From: Zeaxanthinibacter sp. PT1
GTDB taxonomy: Bacteria > Bacteroidota > Bacteroidia > Flavobacteriales > Flavobacteriaceae
Length of the DNA: 64,000 nucleotides
NCBI RefSeq assembly: GCF_028464225.1
Contig: NZ_JAQPCN010000001.1
Coordinates: 496,001 to 560,000, forward strand
Direction: 5' to 3'
Shown here: positions 24,438 to 32,203 of the stretch, piece after piece
Position numbering within the stretch: the stretch's first letter is position 1
Layout: each line of letters starts with the position of its first letter
Notes under the pieces: generated by a model
The model's input: the letters and a program-made list of their open reading frames with translations, nothing else
What the model was told of the DNA's origin: nothing
The model's database searches: none
Made by a program: the position numbers and the translations under genes

Positions 24438-24511
24438 GAGTCACCTCGGATCCTTCCTAACCTACATCGTACTTATCAGCAATCCTGAGTACAATTTATG
24501 AATATCCATGA
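24438..24511 (-). pseudogene. Decayed 5' end of a third GIY-YIG gene
   Basis: Read on the minus strand, this stretch aligns with the 5' end of the two intact GIY-YIG genes (their ATG, LYSEIADKYYVG and DPWRRL regions) but has small deletions and substitutions and no open frame. It is followed on its 5' side (higher coordinates) by the same hairpin and spacer as the intact units. Confidence 0.65.
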
Positions 24512-24709
24512 AATACCACTGCTTTTCCCGAATCGCTATGCTCTCGGGACCGTAGCGCGTTGGCTTTTTCTTTCTATGCTCCCCCTTCCCGGATCGCAGT
24601 GCTCCCGGGATTTCACTTGGGGCTCCCTTCGCCTACGCCCAGGATAGACTTCTCGCCCACCAAACTCCGGGAAAAGAAAAAGCCACTCTTACAAGTGGCT
24701 TTTCTATTT

Positions 24710-24790
24710 TGTTTCCCTCTCGGCTCGAACCAAGGACCCTCTGATTAATCCCGCAGCTGCGGGACTCTAACCAACTTCGCTAATTTTCCA
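24710..24790 (-). pseudogene. tRNA-Asn-like sequence, distal copy
   Basis: It shares the D-arm (AGTTGGTTAGAG) and the T-arm (GGTCCTTGGTTCGAGCC) with tRNA-Asn. The 5' acceptor strand is lost and the anticodon arm is replaced by the palindrome TCCCGCAGCTGCGGGA (24749-24764). Its 5' half encodes the C-terminus of the overlapping GIY-YIG gene. It cannot fold as a working tRNA. Confidence 0.75.
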
Positions 24791-25053
24791 TCCGGAATAA
24801 AATCAGGGTCGATCAACTTTGTGAGTAATGCCCTGCTTTTTTGACGCTTGATAAATCGTTCCAATTGTTGCGAGTCTCCTCTACTAAGATTTGTCCTAAA
24901 CACTGCTCTCAGAATCCATGGTCTGTATTTGGAAGTAAAAGAGGTTAAGGGAGTATGATTATGTTGCACTAGTCGCCTCCATGGGTCCTGACTTGAACCT
25001 ACGTAATACTTATCTGCAATCTCTGAATACAATATGTAGATATAATATGCCAT
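24745..25053 (-). CDS. GIY-YIG nuclease domain protein, distal copy
   Basis: The 102-aa protein is a single GIY-YIG domain: the YIY in AYYIYILYSE stands for GIY, and YYVG in DKYYVGSSQDPWRRL for YIG, with the conserved arginine in WRRL. The C-terminal catalytic-type glutamate is in QQLERFIKRQKS. GIY-YIG enzymes cut DNA; small stand-alone ones of this UvrC/YhbQ-like type have unclear roles. The ATG at 25053 follows the T-run of a hairpin; the longer frame would begin with a GTG inside that hairpin. The last 14 codons (GKLAKLVRVPQLRD) are read from tRNA-Asn-like sequence. It differs from the second copy at a few positions only. Confidence 0.8.
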   Translation of the reverse strand: MAYYIYILYSEIADKYYVGSSQDPWRRLVQHNHTPLTSFTSKYRPWILRAVFRTNLSRGDSQQLERFIKRQKSRALLTKLIDPDFIPDGKLAKLVRVPQLRD

Positions 25054-25258
25054 AAAAAAAGCCACTGCTTTTCCCGAATCGCTATGCTCTCGGGACCGTA
25101 GCGCGGTGGCTTTTTCTTTCTATGCTCCCCCTTCCCGGATCGCAGTGCTCCCGGGATTTCACTTGGGCTCCCTTCGCCTACGCCCAGGATAGACTTCTCG
25201 CCCACCAAACTCCGGGAAAAGAAAAAGCCACTCTTACAAGTGGCTTTTTCCGTTTTTG

Positions 25259-25339
25259 CTCCCCCTCTTGGGCTCGAACCAAGGACCCTCTGATTAATCC
25301 CGCAGCTGCGGGACTCTAACCAACTTCGCTAATTTTCCA
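25259..25339 (-). pseudogene. tRNA-Asn-like sequence, proximal copy
   Basis: The 3' half, from the anticodon stem through the T-arm and acceptor (AGGGGGAGC), is identical to tRNA-Asn at 25813-25886. The 5' acceptor strand has become GGAAAA. The anticodon arm holds the palindrome TCCCGCAGCTGCGGGA at 25298-25313 instead of the GTT anticodon loop. It overlaps the 3' end of the GIY-YIG gene. Confidence 0.8.
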
Positions 25340-25602
25340 TCCGGAATAAAATCAGGGTCGATCAACTTTATGAGTAATGCCCTGCTTTTTTGACGCTTGA
25401 TAAATCGTTCCAATTGTTGCGAGTCTCCTCTACTAAGATTTGTCCTAAACACTGCTTTCAGAATCCATGGTCTGTATTTGGAAGTAAAAGTGGTTAAGGG
25501 AGTATGATTATGTTGCACTAGTCGCCTCCATGGGTCCTGACTTGAACCTACGTAATACTTATCTGCAATCTCTGAATACAATATGTAAATATAAAATACC
25601 AT
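25294..25602 (-). CDS. GIY-YIG nuclease domain protein, proximal copy
   Basis: This is the second 102-aa copy, nearly identical to the one at 24745-25053: FYIYILYSE, KYYVGSSQDPWRRL, then KYRPWILKAVFRTNLSRGDS and LERFIKRQKSRALL. The ATG at 25602 is chosen for the same reason, and the stop TAA lies inside the tRNA-like sequence. The near-identity of both copies, including spacers, points to recent duplication. Whether it is active or selected cannot be told. It sits downstream of tRNA-Asn on the same strand, behind two hairpins, so expression may be low or depend on read-through. Confidence 0.8.
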   Translation of the reverse strand: MVFYIYILYSEIADKYYVGSSQDPWRRLVQHNHTPLTTFTSKYRPWILKAVFRTNLSRGDSQQLERFIKRQKSRALLIKLIDPDFIPDGKLAKLVRVPQLRD

Positions 25603-25772
25603 AAAAAAAGCCACTGCTTTTCCCGAATCGCTATGCTCTCGGGACTGTCGCGCGGTGGCTTTTTCTTTCTATGCTCCCCCCTTCCCGGATCGCAGTGCTC
25701 CCGGGATTTCACTTGGGGCTCCCTTCGCCTACGCCCAGGATAGACTTCTCGCTTACCAAACTCCAAAAAATG

Positions 25773-25803
25773 AAAAAAGCCACTGCTTTCGCGGTGGCTT
25801 TTT
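25773..25803 (-). terminator. Terminator after tRNA-Asn
   Basis: AAAAAAGCCAC and GTGGCTTTTT form a stem with a loop of about 10 nt (TGCTTTCGCG), 9 bp past the tRNA 3' end on the minus strand. Confidence 0.8.
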
Positions 25804-25812
25804 CTTTCTATG

Positions 25813-25886
25813 CTCCCCCTCTTGGGCTCGAACCAAGGACCCTCTGATTAACAGTCAGATGCTCTAACCAACTGAGCTAAGGAGGA
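25813..25886 (-). tRNA. tRNA-Asn (anticodon GTT)
   Basis: The reverse strand folds as a 74-nt cloverleaf: acceptor TCCTCCT/AGGGGGA, D-stem GCTC/GAGC, anticodon stem TCTGA/TCAGA around CTGTTAA (anticodon GTT), T-arm CTTGG/CCAAG with loop TTCGAGC, and discriminator G. CCA is not encoded. Its 3' part is repeated in the two tRNA-like sequences downstream. Confidence 0.96.
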
Positions 25887-25962
25887 GTGTTTCCTCATTT
25901 TTCAGGTTGCAAATATAGGAGTTTCTATACAATACCCCAATAAAAAATTAAATTTTTAGACC

Positions 25963-27279
25963 CTATAAAAACTTCTTGATGATGTTCCAGATATCGTTCC
26001 CGAAAACAACGACCATCAGTCCCATCAGTATCACAAAACCGATGATCTGGCCGGTCTCCAACACCTTTTCACTAGGCTTTCGCCCGGAGATCATTTCGTA
26101 TAACAGGAACATCACATGGCCCCCGTCTAATGCAGGGATCGGCAAAACATTCAAAAATGCAAGCCATACTGAGAACATAGCCATAAAACTCCAGAAGAAC
26201 GTCCAGTTCCAGGTCTGGGGCATCATCTCAACGATCCCTATGGGTCCCTTTACCTGCTTGTAAGCACCAGTACTGGTGTTAAAAATAACCTTAAACTGTT
26301 TTACCTGGTCTGTCAGCACCTGTATAGACCTGGAAAAACCGGCCGGGATGGCTTCAAAGAATCCGTATTCTTCTGTCACCCGTAAATCGTCAAAATCCAG
26401 GTAAACTCCAATTTTTCCTTCTTCAGGAACTACCAGGGTGGTTTGCTCTATACGGCCATCCCTGTTATAACTGATCGTAAGTTCTTCATTGGGAGATGAG
26501 CCAACAACCTTCATAAACTCCTGCACATACTGCACTGGCTCCCCGTTGATCCCTACAATTTCATCACCAGCTTGCAAACCTGCTTTGCTGGCAGCAGAAT
26601 TTTCAACAATCTCTAACAATCGGGCCTTGGTGCGGTAGGTCATAAAATTCCTGCCTTGTGTCGCAAACACCTCCGCCTTACCTTCGTCAGATAATGGAAT
26701 CGTCATTTCCTGTCCGTCACGTTTCACGGTGACTTCATCACCTAAGATGATACCAAGGGTGGCCTCGTTGAACTTCTTGGTCCTTTTCCCGTCAACCGCC
26801 AGGATCTGGTCCCCTGTCCTTAATCCTAATTTCTCCCCGACACTGTCTACCTGTATCCCGTATTTTAAGCTGTCTGCCGGGATGTAGGTGTCCCCGTTGT
26901 TAAAAAGTAAGGCCGAGTAGATAAGCCATGCCAATAAGAAATTCACCGTTACACCTCCCAGCATAATGATCAGGCGCTGCCAGGCCGGTTTGCTCCTGAA
27001 TTCCCAGGGTTCCGGATCTTTGGCCATCTGCTCCGTATCCATGCTCTCATCGATCATCCCGGCTATCTTCACATATCCCCCTAAAGGCAACCAGCCGATT
27101 CCATACTCCGTTTCCCCGATCTTTTTCTTGATCAACGAAAATTTTACATCAAAAAACAGGTAGAATTTCTCCACCTTGGTCTTGAAATATTTGGCTGGCA
27201 GAAAATGTCCAAGTTCGTGAAGGATCACCAATATTGAGATGATTAAGACGAACATGACAATTTGTGTGAACAATCCCAT
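25963..27279 (-). CDS. rseP: RIP metalloprotease RseP (site-2 protease)
   Basis: The 438-aa inner-membrane protease cuts regulatory proteins within the membrane, such as anti-sigma factors. The ATG at 27279 places the first membrane segment at the N-terminus with the zinc site H21-E22-L-G-H25 inside it. Two PDZ domains follow in the periplasm (around DSVGEKLGLRTGDQILAVDG and ENSAASKAGLQAGDEIVGIN). The third zinc ligand is in LPIPALDGGHVMFLLYE near the C-terminus, followed by a last membrane helix ending NIIKKFL. The longer frame adds 12 unlikely residues. It is divergent from the SCO gene. Confidence 0.94.
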   Translation of the reverse strand: MGLFTQIVMFVLIISILVILHELGHFLPAKYFKTKVEKFYLFFDVKFSLIKKKIGETEYGIGWLPLGGYVKIAGMIDESMDTEQMAKDPEPWEFRSKPAWQRLIIMLGGVTVNFLLAWLIYSALLFNNGDTYIPADSLKYGIQVDSVGEKLGLRTGDQILAVDGKRTKKFNEATLGIILGDEVTVKRDGQEMTIPLSDEGKAEVFATQGRNFMTYRTKARLLEIVENSAASKAGLQAGDEIVGINGEPVQYVQEFMKVVGSSPNEELTISYNRDGRIEQTTLVVPEEGKIGVYLDFDDLRVTEEYGFFEAIPAGFSRSIQVLTDQVKQFKVIFNTSTGAYKQVKGPIGIVEMMPQTWNWTFFWSFMAMFSVWLAFLNVLPIPALDGGHVMFLLYEMISGRKPSEKVLETGQIIGFVILMGLMVVVFGNDIWNIIKKFL

Positions 27280-27397
27280 GAAACGGTTTTTATATTTTAA
27301 CGCACAAAAGTACACTTTTACACCCGCTTACAAAAGCATAAAATCTGTACTTACAGGGATTTTATGAAACATTTGGCAGCTACCGCCTGAAAAGAAT

Positions 27398-27428
27398 TTG
27401 ACCCTTACTGCCACCTGCTGTACCTTTG
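27398..27428 (+). promoter_or_regulatory. Bacteroidota-type promoter of the SCO gene
   Basis: TTG at 27398-27400 and TACCTTTG at 27421-27428 are 20 bp apart, matching the Bacteroidota -33 TTG / -7 TAnnTTTG pattern. The ATG follows 12 bp later. Confidence 0.6.
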
Positions 27429-27440
27429 TAAAAAATTTCA

Positions 27441-28115
27441 ATGCGGGCGTTTTTTGCCAAATACAAGACCTTTGCCCTAGTGATGATATTGCTCTCCGCT
27501 GTTATCGTCATCCTTTTCTACAATGCCCTTAAGCCGGAAGAGACCCTGCCGGTCTACCAACCCGCCGATTTTGATGCCCAATTGGTAGACAGCACCATAC
27601 AGCTGGTCCGGAAATATCACACCATAGCTGACTTCTCCCTGACCAACCAGAATGGGGAAACCATCACCCAGGAAGATTACAAAGACAAAATCTATATCGC
27701 AGATTTCTTCTTTACCACCTGCCCCAGCATCTGCCCTATCATGACCAAGAATATGGCCGGGCTGCAGCAAGAACTACAGGATAAGCCCGAAGTTATGCTG
27801 CTCTCACATTCGGTGACCCCTGAGATCGACTCCGTACCCAGACTAAAAGAATACGCCCTGGAAAACGGGGTAATTGACCAGAAATGGAACCTGCTGACGG
27901 GCCCTAAAAAAGAAATTTATGAACTGGCCCGAAAATCCTACCTGGTTGTACAGGAAGACGGCAACGGTGGGCCATTTGATATGATCCACACAGAAAATTT
28001 TGTCCTGGTAGATAAGGAAAGAAGGATTAGGGGTACCTATGATGGTACAGATTCCGAAGATATGAAGAGATTGCTAGCCGATATTGAAATTTTGCGGGAG
28101 AGCTATAATGACTGA
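27441..28115 (+). CDS. SCO1/SenC family copper-thioredoxin-like protein
   Basis: The 224-aa protein is membrane-anchored by residues 11-28 (FALVMILLSAVIVILFYN), with a periplasmic thioredoxin-like domain. The copper/redox site is C94-P-S-I-C98 with H183 in DMIHTENFVL, all three ligands present. SCO proteins deliver copper to the CuA centre of cytochrome c oxidase or act as thiol reductases. Further family motifs are DFSLTNQNGETIT, then ADFFFTTCPSICPIMT, then LLSHSVTPEIDS and LLTGPKKEIYELA. It precedes feoAB by 109 bp but has its own promoter, so it need not be in the same operon. Confidence 0.92.
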   Translation: MRAFFAKYKTFALVMILLSAVIVILFYNALKPEETLPVYQPADFDAQLVDSTIQLVRKYHTIADFSLTNQNGETITQEDYKDKIYIADFFFTTCPSICPIMTKNMAGLQQELQDKPEVMLLSHSVTPEIDSVPRLKEYALENGVIDQKWNLLTGPKKEIYELARKSYLVVQEDGNGGPFDMIHTENFVLVDKERRIRGTYDGTDSEDMKRLLADIEILRESYND

Positions 28116-28187
28116 TCTCAAAATAGGAACAGCTAGTTATCGGTATACTTTTCGACCAAATTGGCGTGTATCTTCATCTTTTTCCTG

Positions 28188-28195
28188 TATTTTTG
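28188..28195 (+). promoter_or_regulatory. Candidate -7 box for feoAB
   Basis: TATTTTTG fits TAnnTTTG and lies 29 bp before the feoA start. A TTG at 28161 is 24 bp upstream, slightly far. It is part of the dyad CCAAATTGG (28156-28164). Confidence 0.4.
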
Positions 28196-28224
28196 CCCTT
28201 AATTAAATTCAATCTAAATAAGAA

Positions 28225-28470
28225 TTGGAAATCACTGTCGCAGATCTGAAACGTGGAGAGAGAGGCATCATCAAGGATTTTGCCATGGATATTCTTCCCA
28301 TTAAACTCCTGGAGCTGGGTTGCCTGCCCGGGAACGAAGTAGAGCTAGTGCAACAAGCTCCCTTCAGGGATCCGCTCTATATCAACGTGAATGGTTCGCA
28401 TATTGCCATTCGCAGATCAGTGGCCCGCCATATAGCGCTGGATCTCCTTGAAGACTTCTCGGCCAGATGA
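28225..28470 (+). CDS. feoA: FeoA, SH3-like ferrous iron transport protein
   Basis: The 81-aa cytosolic protein has the SH3-like FeoA fold: VADLKRGERGIIKDF, LPIKLLELGCLPGNEVELVQ, and INVNGSHIAIRRSVARHI. FeoA binds to and supports FeoB. The start must be TTG at 28225: a stop codon lies two codons upstream in frame and the next Met is far inside the fold. The stop overlaps the feoB ATG by 4 bp (ATGA), so they are translationally coupled. Confidence 0.92.
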   Translation: MEITVADLKRGERGIIKDFAMDILPIKLLELGCLPGNEVELVQQAPFRDPLYINVNGSHIAIRRSVARHIALDLLEDFSAR

Positions 28471-30692
28471 GTAAAAACATCAATGTAGCCCTTATTGGGA
28501 ATCCGAATACCGGTAAAACCTCCGTCTTTAACCAACTTACAGGATTAAAGCAAAAAGTTGGGAATTACCCCGGAATCACCGTAGAAAAAAAAGAGGGTAT
28601 CTGCAAACTCCCAAGGGGGGTTAAGGCACATATACTGGATCTTCCCGGCACTTATAGTCTTAACACTACTTCCCTAGATGAAAGTGTTGTCGTTGAATTA
28701 TTACTGAATAAAAACGATAAGGATTACCCCGATGTAGCGGTCGTTGTAAGTGACGTAGAAAACCTGAAGCGAAACCTCCTGCTCTTTACCCAGATCAAGG
28801 ATTTAAAGATTCCCGCTATCCTGGTCATCAATATGGCAGACCGGATGTCGCGAAAAGGAATCAGCCTGGATATCGAGTTGATGGAGGAAAAGCTGAACAC
28901 CAAAATCGCACTGGTAAGTACGCGTAAGAACATCGGCATAGACCGCATTAAAGAACTAATAGCCGATTATAAGAACCTGGATAGTGAGCCTAATGTAAAT
29001 GCCTCCCTGATCGCACCGGACTATTTTGAGCGGCTTAAAAAGACCTTCCCCAACGAAGACCTGTATAAACTCTGGTTGGTTATCACCCAGGATGTGAATT
29101 TTATGCCCATCCAGAAAAAAAGGTTTAAGGAAGAGACCTCGTTCGAGATAAAATCCAAGTCAGAATTAAAAAGGCTGCAACAAAAAGAAACCATCCTCAG
29201 GTACCAATTCATCAACGGTATCCTCAAAGAGACTTATAAAGTAGACCTTAAGGCAGCCAAAGGATTCAGAGCTACTTTAGATAAGATCCTCACCCATAAA
29301 GTTTTTGGCTACATCATCTTCTTTATGATACTGTTACTGATCTTCCAGGCCATATACGACTGGAGCAGTTACCCAATGGATTTTATCGATGAACAATTTG
29401 CGGCGGCCAGTGAATGGGTTAAAGCAACATTGCCCCCGGGCGTATTTACAAACCTAATAGCCGAAGGGATACTTGCGGGTATAGGTGGTATCGTGATCTT
29501 CATCCCACAGATCGCATTCCTATTCCTTTTTATTGCTCTCTTGGAAGAGTCAGGTTATATGAGTCGAGTCGTTTTCCTGATGGACCGGGTGATGCGACCG
29601 TTTGGCCTGAGTGGAAAAAGCGTGGTTCCCCTGATCTCCGGTACGGCCTGTGCTATTCCAGCGGTCATGGCGACCAGGAATATTGAAAACTGGAAGGAAC
29701 GACTAATTACCATCCTGGTGACCCCGTTTACCACCTGTTCTGCACGCTTACCGGTATACCTGATCATCATAGCCCTGGTGATCCCCGAAGGCAGGCTTTT
29801 CGGGCTTGGCTACCAGGCACTGACGCTTATGGGACTCTACCTGATCGGATTTGCGGCCGCCATTTTCTCGGCCATGATCCTCAATAAAGTGCTTCATATC
29901 AAGAGCCGGTCATTCTTCGTTGTAGAAATGCCCAATTACAAGATCCCGCTATTTAAAAATGTGTTTTATACGGTTATCGAGAAGACCAAGAGCTTCGTAT
30001 ATGGTGCCGGAAAGATCATCTTAGCTATTTCTATCGTTCTCTGGTTCCTGGGTTCTAATGGATATTCAGACGATTTCCAGGATGCTGAATCTATCGTCAC
30101 AGAAAGGATTGTAAAAGAAGGCCTATCAGATCCCAGCAAGGCATATATTGATGAAAAACTGGCCTCATACCAGCAACATTTAAACGATAGCTTACCCGCT
30201 GCAAACCCTATGGTCGTCAACCTGGCCCTGGAAGAAAAACAAGATGATTTGCAGGAACGCGTCATCGGGCAGGAAATTGCCAGTTATAAGTTAGAGCACT
30301 CCTATATTGGTTACCTCGGCAAAGCTATTCAACCTATTGTGAAACCTTTGGGCTATGACTGGAAGATCGGGATTGCGGTTCTTACTTCCTTTGCTGCCCG
30401 GGAAGTTTTTGTAGGTACCCTGGCCACCATCTACAGCGTGGGGAGTGATGAAGAAGAGACGATTAAAAACAGGATGGCAGCCGAAAGATGGCCCGATACA
30501 GGGAAACCATTATTCAACCTGGCTTCCGGGATTTCCTTACTCCTGTTCTATGCATTTGCCATGCAGTGCATGAGTACCCTGGCTATTGTTAAACGGGAGA
30601 CCAACAGTTGGAAATGGCCTATGTACCAGTTGGTGTTTATGAGTCTTTTTGCTTATATTGTAGCGTTAATCGCCTATCAAATCTTAAAATAA
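28467..30692 (+). CDS. feoB: Ferrous iron transporter B
   Basis: The 741-aa inner-membrane protein imports Fe2+. The N-terminal G domain has G1 GNPNTGKTS (11-19), G3 DLPGTYS, a switch region with GNYPGITVEKKEG, and a G4-like NMADR in VINMADRMSRKG where NKxD is usual. The helical GDI-like domain spans about 170-270. The membrane part has LLEESGYMSRVVFLMDRVMR, the pore motif LISGTACAIPAVMATR, and CSARLPVYLIIIALV. It lies between feoA (4-bp overlap) and the Cys-rich partner gene 6 bp later. Confidence 0.95.
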   Translation: MSKNINVALIGNPNTGKTSVFNQLTGLKQKVGNYPGITVEKKEGICKLPRGVKAHILDLPGTYSLNTTSLDESVVVELLLNKNDKDYPDVAVVVSDVENLKRNLLLFTQIKDLKIPAILVINMADRMSRKGISLDIELMEEKLNTKIALVSTRKNIGIDRIKELIADYKNLDSEPNVNASLIAPDYFERLKKTFPNEDLYKLWLVITQDVNFMPIQKKRFKEETSFEIKSKSELKRLQQKETILRYQFINGILKETYKVDLKAAKGFRATLDKILTHKVFGYIIFFMILLLIFQAIYDWSSYPMDFIDEQFAAASEWVKATLPPGVFTNLIAEGILAGIGGIVIFIPQIAFLFLFIALLEESGYMSRVVFLMDRVMRPFGLSGKSVVPLISGTACAIPAVMATRNIENWKERLITILVTPFTTCSARLPVYLIIIALVIPEGRLFGLGYQALTLMGLYLIGFAAAIFSAMILNKVLHIKSRSFFVVEMPNYKIPLFKNVFYTVIEKTKSFVYGAGKIILAISIVLWFLGSNGYSDDFQDAESIVTERIVKEGLSDPSKAYIDEKLASYQQHLNDSLPAANPMVVNLALEEKQDDLQERVIGQEIASYKLEHSYIGYLGKAIQPIVKPLGYDWKIGIAVLTSFAAREVFVGTLATIYSVGSDEEETIKNRMAAERWPDTGKPLFNLASGISLLLFYAFAMQCMSTLAIVKRETNSWKWPMYQLVFMSLFAYIVALIAYQILK

Positions 30693-30698
30693 ATTATT

Positions 30699-30842
30699 GT
30701 GATACAGACGATTCTGATGTACGTAGTTGTAGGCCTTTCGGCCGCTTACCTCACCAAGAAGTTTATTCTTCCAAGATCTGTGTTTGCCTCAAAGAAAAAT
30801 AGTGGAGGTAAATGCGGAGACAGCAACTGTGGATGCCACTGA
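30699..30842 (+). CDS. FeoB-associated Cys-rich membrane protein
   Basis: The 47-aa protein, too short for usual gene calls, has one membrane helix (IQTILMYVVVGLSAAYLTKK) and a C-terminal CGDSNCGCH. This is the pattern of the FeoB-associated Cys-rich family found after feoB in many bacteria. The GTG at 30699, 6 bp after feoB, gives the usual length; an ATG 18 bp later is an alternative that would cut the helix. Its role is probably to assist FeoB, and the cysteines may bind iron or a cluster; that is inferred. Confidence 0.8.
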   Translation: MIQTILMYVVVGLSAAYLTKKFILPRSVFASKKNSGGKCGDSNCGCH

Positions 30843-30843
30843 T

Positions 30844-31230
30844 CTATACGATATGGGCAATAAATGTGAAGAGTAATAAAGCCCAACCCACTACCAGCAG
30901 CAAGCCTCCTAAAGGGGTGACAATTCCAAGGTAATTTTTTTTCGTCCCTATGTGAACACCCAGGGAGAGAGCGTAAATGCTAAATGAAAAAAGCACTGTA
31001 CCTAATATAAAACAGTAGGCCATATAGGTCTCTACGTCCGAATTAAACCCAAGGTTGAATCCCAGCATCAATAGGACCAGCGCGTGGTAGAACTGATATT
31101 TTACTCCCGTTTCAAAGTTCTTCATTGCCGTAGCATCCAGTCGATCCTTTAAACGATGGGCACCAAAAGCGCCAAAAATTACCCCTAACATTCCCAGCAG
31201 TGCCCCTGTAAACTGAACGAGCAAAATCAT
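30844..31230 (-). CDS. DUF423 family membrane protein (YgdD-like)
   Basis: The 128-aa protein has four membrane helices with the DUF423 signature GVIFGAFGAHRLKDRLDA near the N-terminus, FETGVKYQFYHALVLLM, YCFILGTVLFSFSIYALSLG and VTPLGGLLLVVGWALLLFTF. The function is unknown in all bacteria. The ATG at 31230 is chosen because the longer frame adds a polar stretch not found in the family. It is convergent with the Cys-rich gene, their stops 1 bp apart. Confidence 0.88.
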   Translation of the reverse strand: MILLVQFTGALLGMLGVIFGAFGAHRLKDRLDATAMKNFETGVKYQFYHALVLLMLGFNLGFNSDVETYMAYCFILGTVLFSFSIYALSLGVHIGTKKNYLGIVTPLGGLLLVVGWALLLFTFIAHIV

Positions 31231-31353
31231 AATCCCATTTTTTAAGCAAGATACAATTCCCTCCGAATTGTACATGAGGAATCACAACTTAGGCAGGCAC
31301 GGTATTTGGATGATAGAAAAAACCATATTTATAAATTAATTGAAATCCATTTA

Positions 31354-31761
31354 ATGAAAATGCGCATCACGATAACCTTAGCTCTTGCCTCCATACTTAT
31401 TATCCTGTCAGCTTGCGGCAACAGCAAAAGAACTACTACGAATACTACGGAAGTAAAAGAGACCTTGATTGCGAAGAACCGGATGACGGTATCGTTGCTG
31501 GAACAGCTTCGCAGGTTACCCGGGGTGGTGATCAGAAACGGGGTGCCGGTCTTTGTTAAGGCCAGCTCAGAAATTAGTGGAGCAAGGACCTCTGAACCCC
31601 TGTACATTTTGGATGGGTATACCGTGGGCAATTCCTTTGCGTCCCTCAACGGGCTGGTAGATAATATAAATATCCACAGCATTGAAGCCCTGTCAGGATC
31701 GGATGCTTCGTTCTACGGATCCCGTGGAGCTAATGGTGTTATTATTATAGAAACTCGCTAA
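31354..31761 (+). CDS. Lipoprotein with a free-standing TonB-receptor plug domain
   Basis: The 135-aa protein starts with a lipoprotein signal ending LSAC. The rest looks like the plug domain of SusC-type receptors (SLLEQLRRLPGVVIRNG, PLYILDGYTVGNSF, NIHSIEALSGSDASFYGSRG, ANGVIIIETR) but without a barrel. The last strand matches the plug end of SusC exactly. Such stand-alone plugs occur in Bacteroidota but their role is unknown; it might be a decoy or partner of a receptor. The start at 31354 puts the signal at the N-terminus; ATG at 31360 is also possible. Confidence 0.75.
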   Translation: MKMRITITLALASILIILSACGNSKRTTTNTTEVKETLIAKNRMTVSLLEQLRRLPGVVIRNGVPVFVKASSEISGARTSEPLYILDGYTVGNSFASLNGLVDNINIHSIEALSGSDASFYGSRGANGVIIIETR

Positions 31762-32169
31762 TCAGAAGGAAATACGGACCTCTTGGTCTGACTGTACACT
31801 TAGCACACAATCCTTGAATTTTGGCGGTCCAAATGTTCTCATTTTCCCTTTAGAAAAGGCAAAAGGTTCTTTAGGCACCCCCAATATATTAGTGTCTAAC
31901 TGGTTGTTCCCATTTTCGTCATGAAAGATAGCCAGGGCGTATTCCCCTGGAGGCAGATCATCTATATCAATTTTAGTGGTCCCTTTTTTGGCCCTTGTAC
32001 TATCACTTTTGAAAACATGGTCAAATTTGAGAAAACTCTCGGACCGGTCGTAAACCGCTACACTAATATGACCGTTAGAGGTTTTAACTCCGTCTACGGT
32101 AATAGAAAGTTTGTTCTGGGAAAATATAGAGATAGGCAGTAAGAATAGAATTGGGATCAAAATTCTCAT
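31762..32169 (-). CDS. Secreted DUF2141 family protein
   Basis: The 135-aa protein has a signal peptide (MRILIPILFLLPISIFSQ) and a DUF2141 β-sandwich: ITVDGVKTSNGHISVAVYDR, then KIDIDDLPPGEYALAIFHDE, then NGNNQLDTNILGVPKEPFAF and FSKGKMRTFGPPKFKDC. It is a common periplasmic family of unknown role in Bacteroidota. It directly abuts the plug lipoprotein gene tail to tail. Confidence 0.88.
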   Translation of the reverse strand: MRILIPILFLLPISIFSQNKLSITVDGVKTSNGHISVAVYDRSESFLKFDHVFKSDSTRAKKGTTKIDIDDLPPGEYALAIFHDENGNNQLDTNILGVPKEPFAFSKGKMRTFGPPKFKDCVLSVQSDQEVRISF

Positions 32170-32203
32170 GTATAGGAATTTCTATGGTTCAATTATCTAA
32201 AAG

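Larger units (their letters stand above)
24438..25812 (-). mobile_element. Tandem tRNA-Asn-linked GIY-YIG units (three)
   Basis: A unit of about 545 bp repeats next to tRNA-Asn: tRNA-Asn-like 3' sequence, a ~190-bp spacer and a GIY-YIG gene. The two intact genes are offset by exactly 549 bp. The spacer has hairpins with the common theme AAAAAGCCAC...GTGGCTTTTT (24677-24703, 25222-25249, 25773-25803) and a nested one with CCCGA/TCGGG (24516-24570, 25056-25115, 25603-25663). A third gene copy at the far end is decayed. The layout suggests repeated insertion at, or duplication from, the tRNA gene. No transposase or integrase is present. Confidence 0.7.

Noticed and set aside
28156-28164. CCAAATTGG before feoA as a Fur or DtxR operator
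   Set aside because: It is only a 9-bp dyad and does not match the TTTTTAG/CTAAAAA palindrome or a Fur box.
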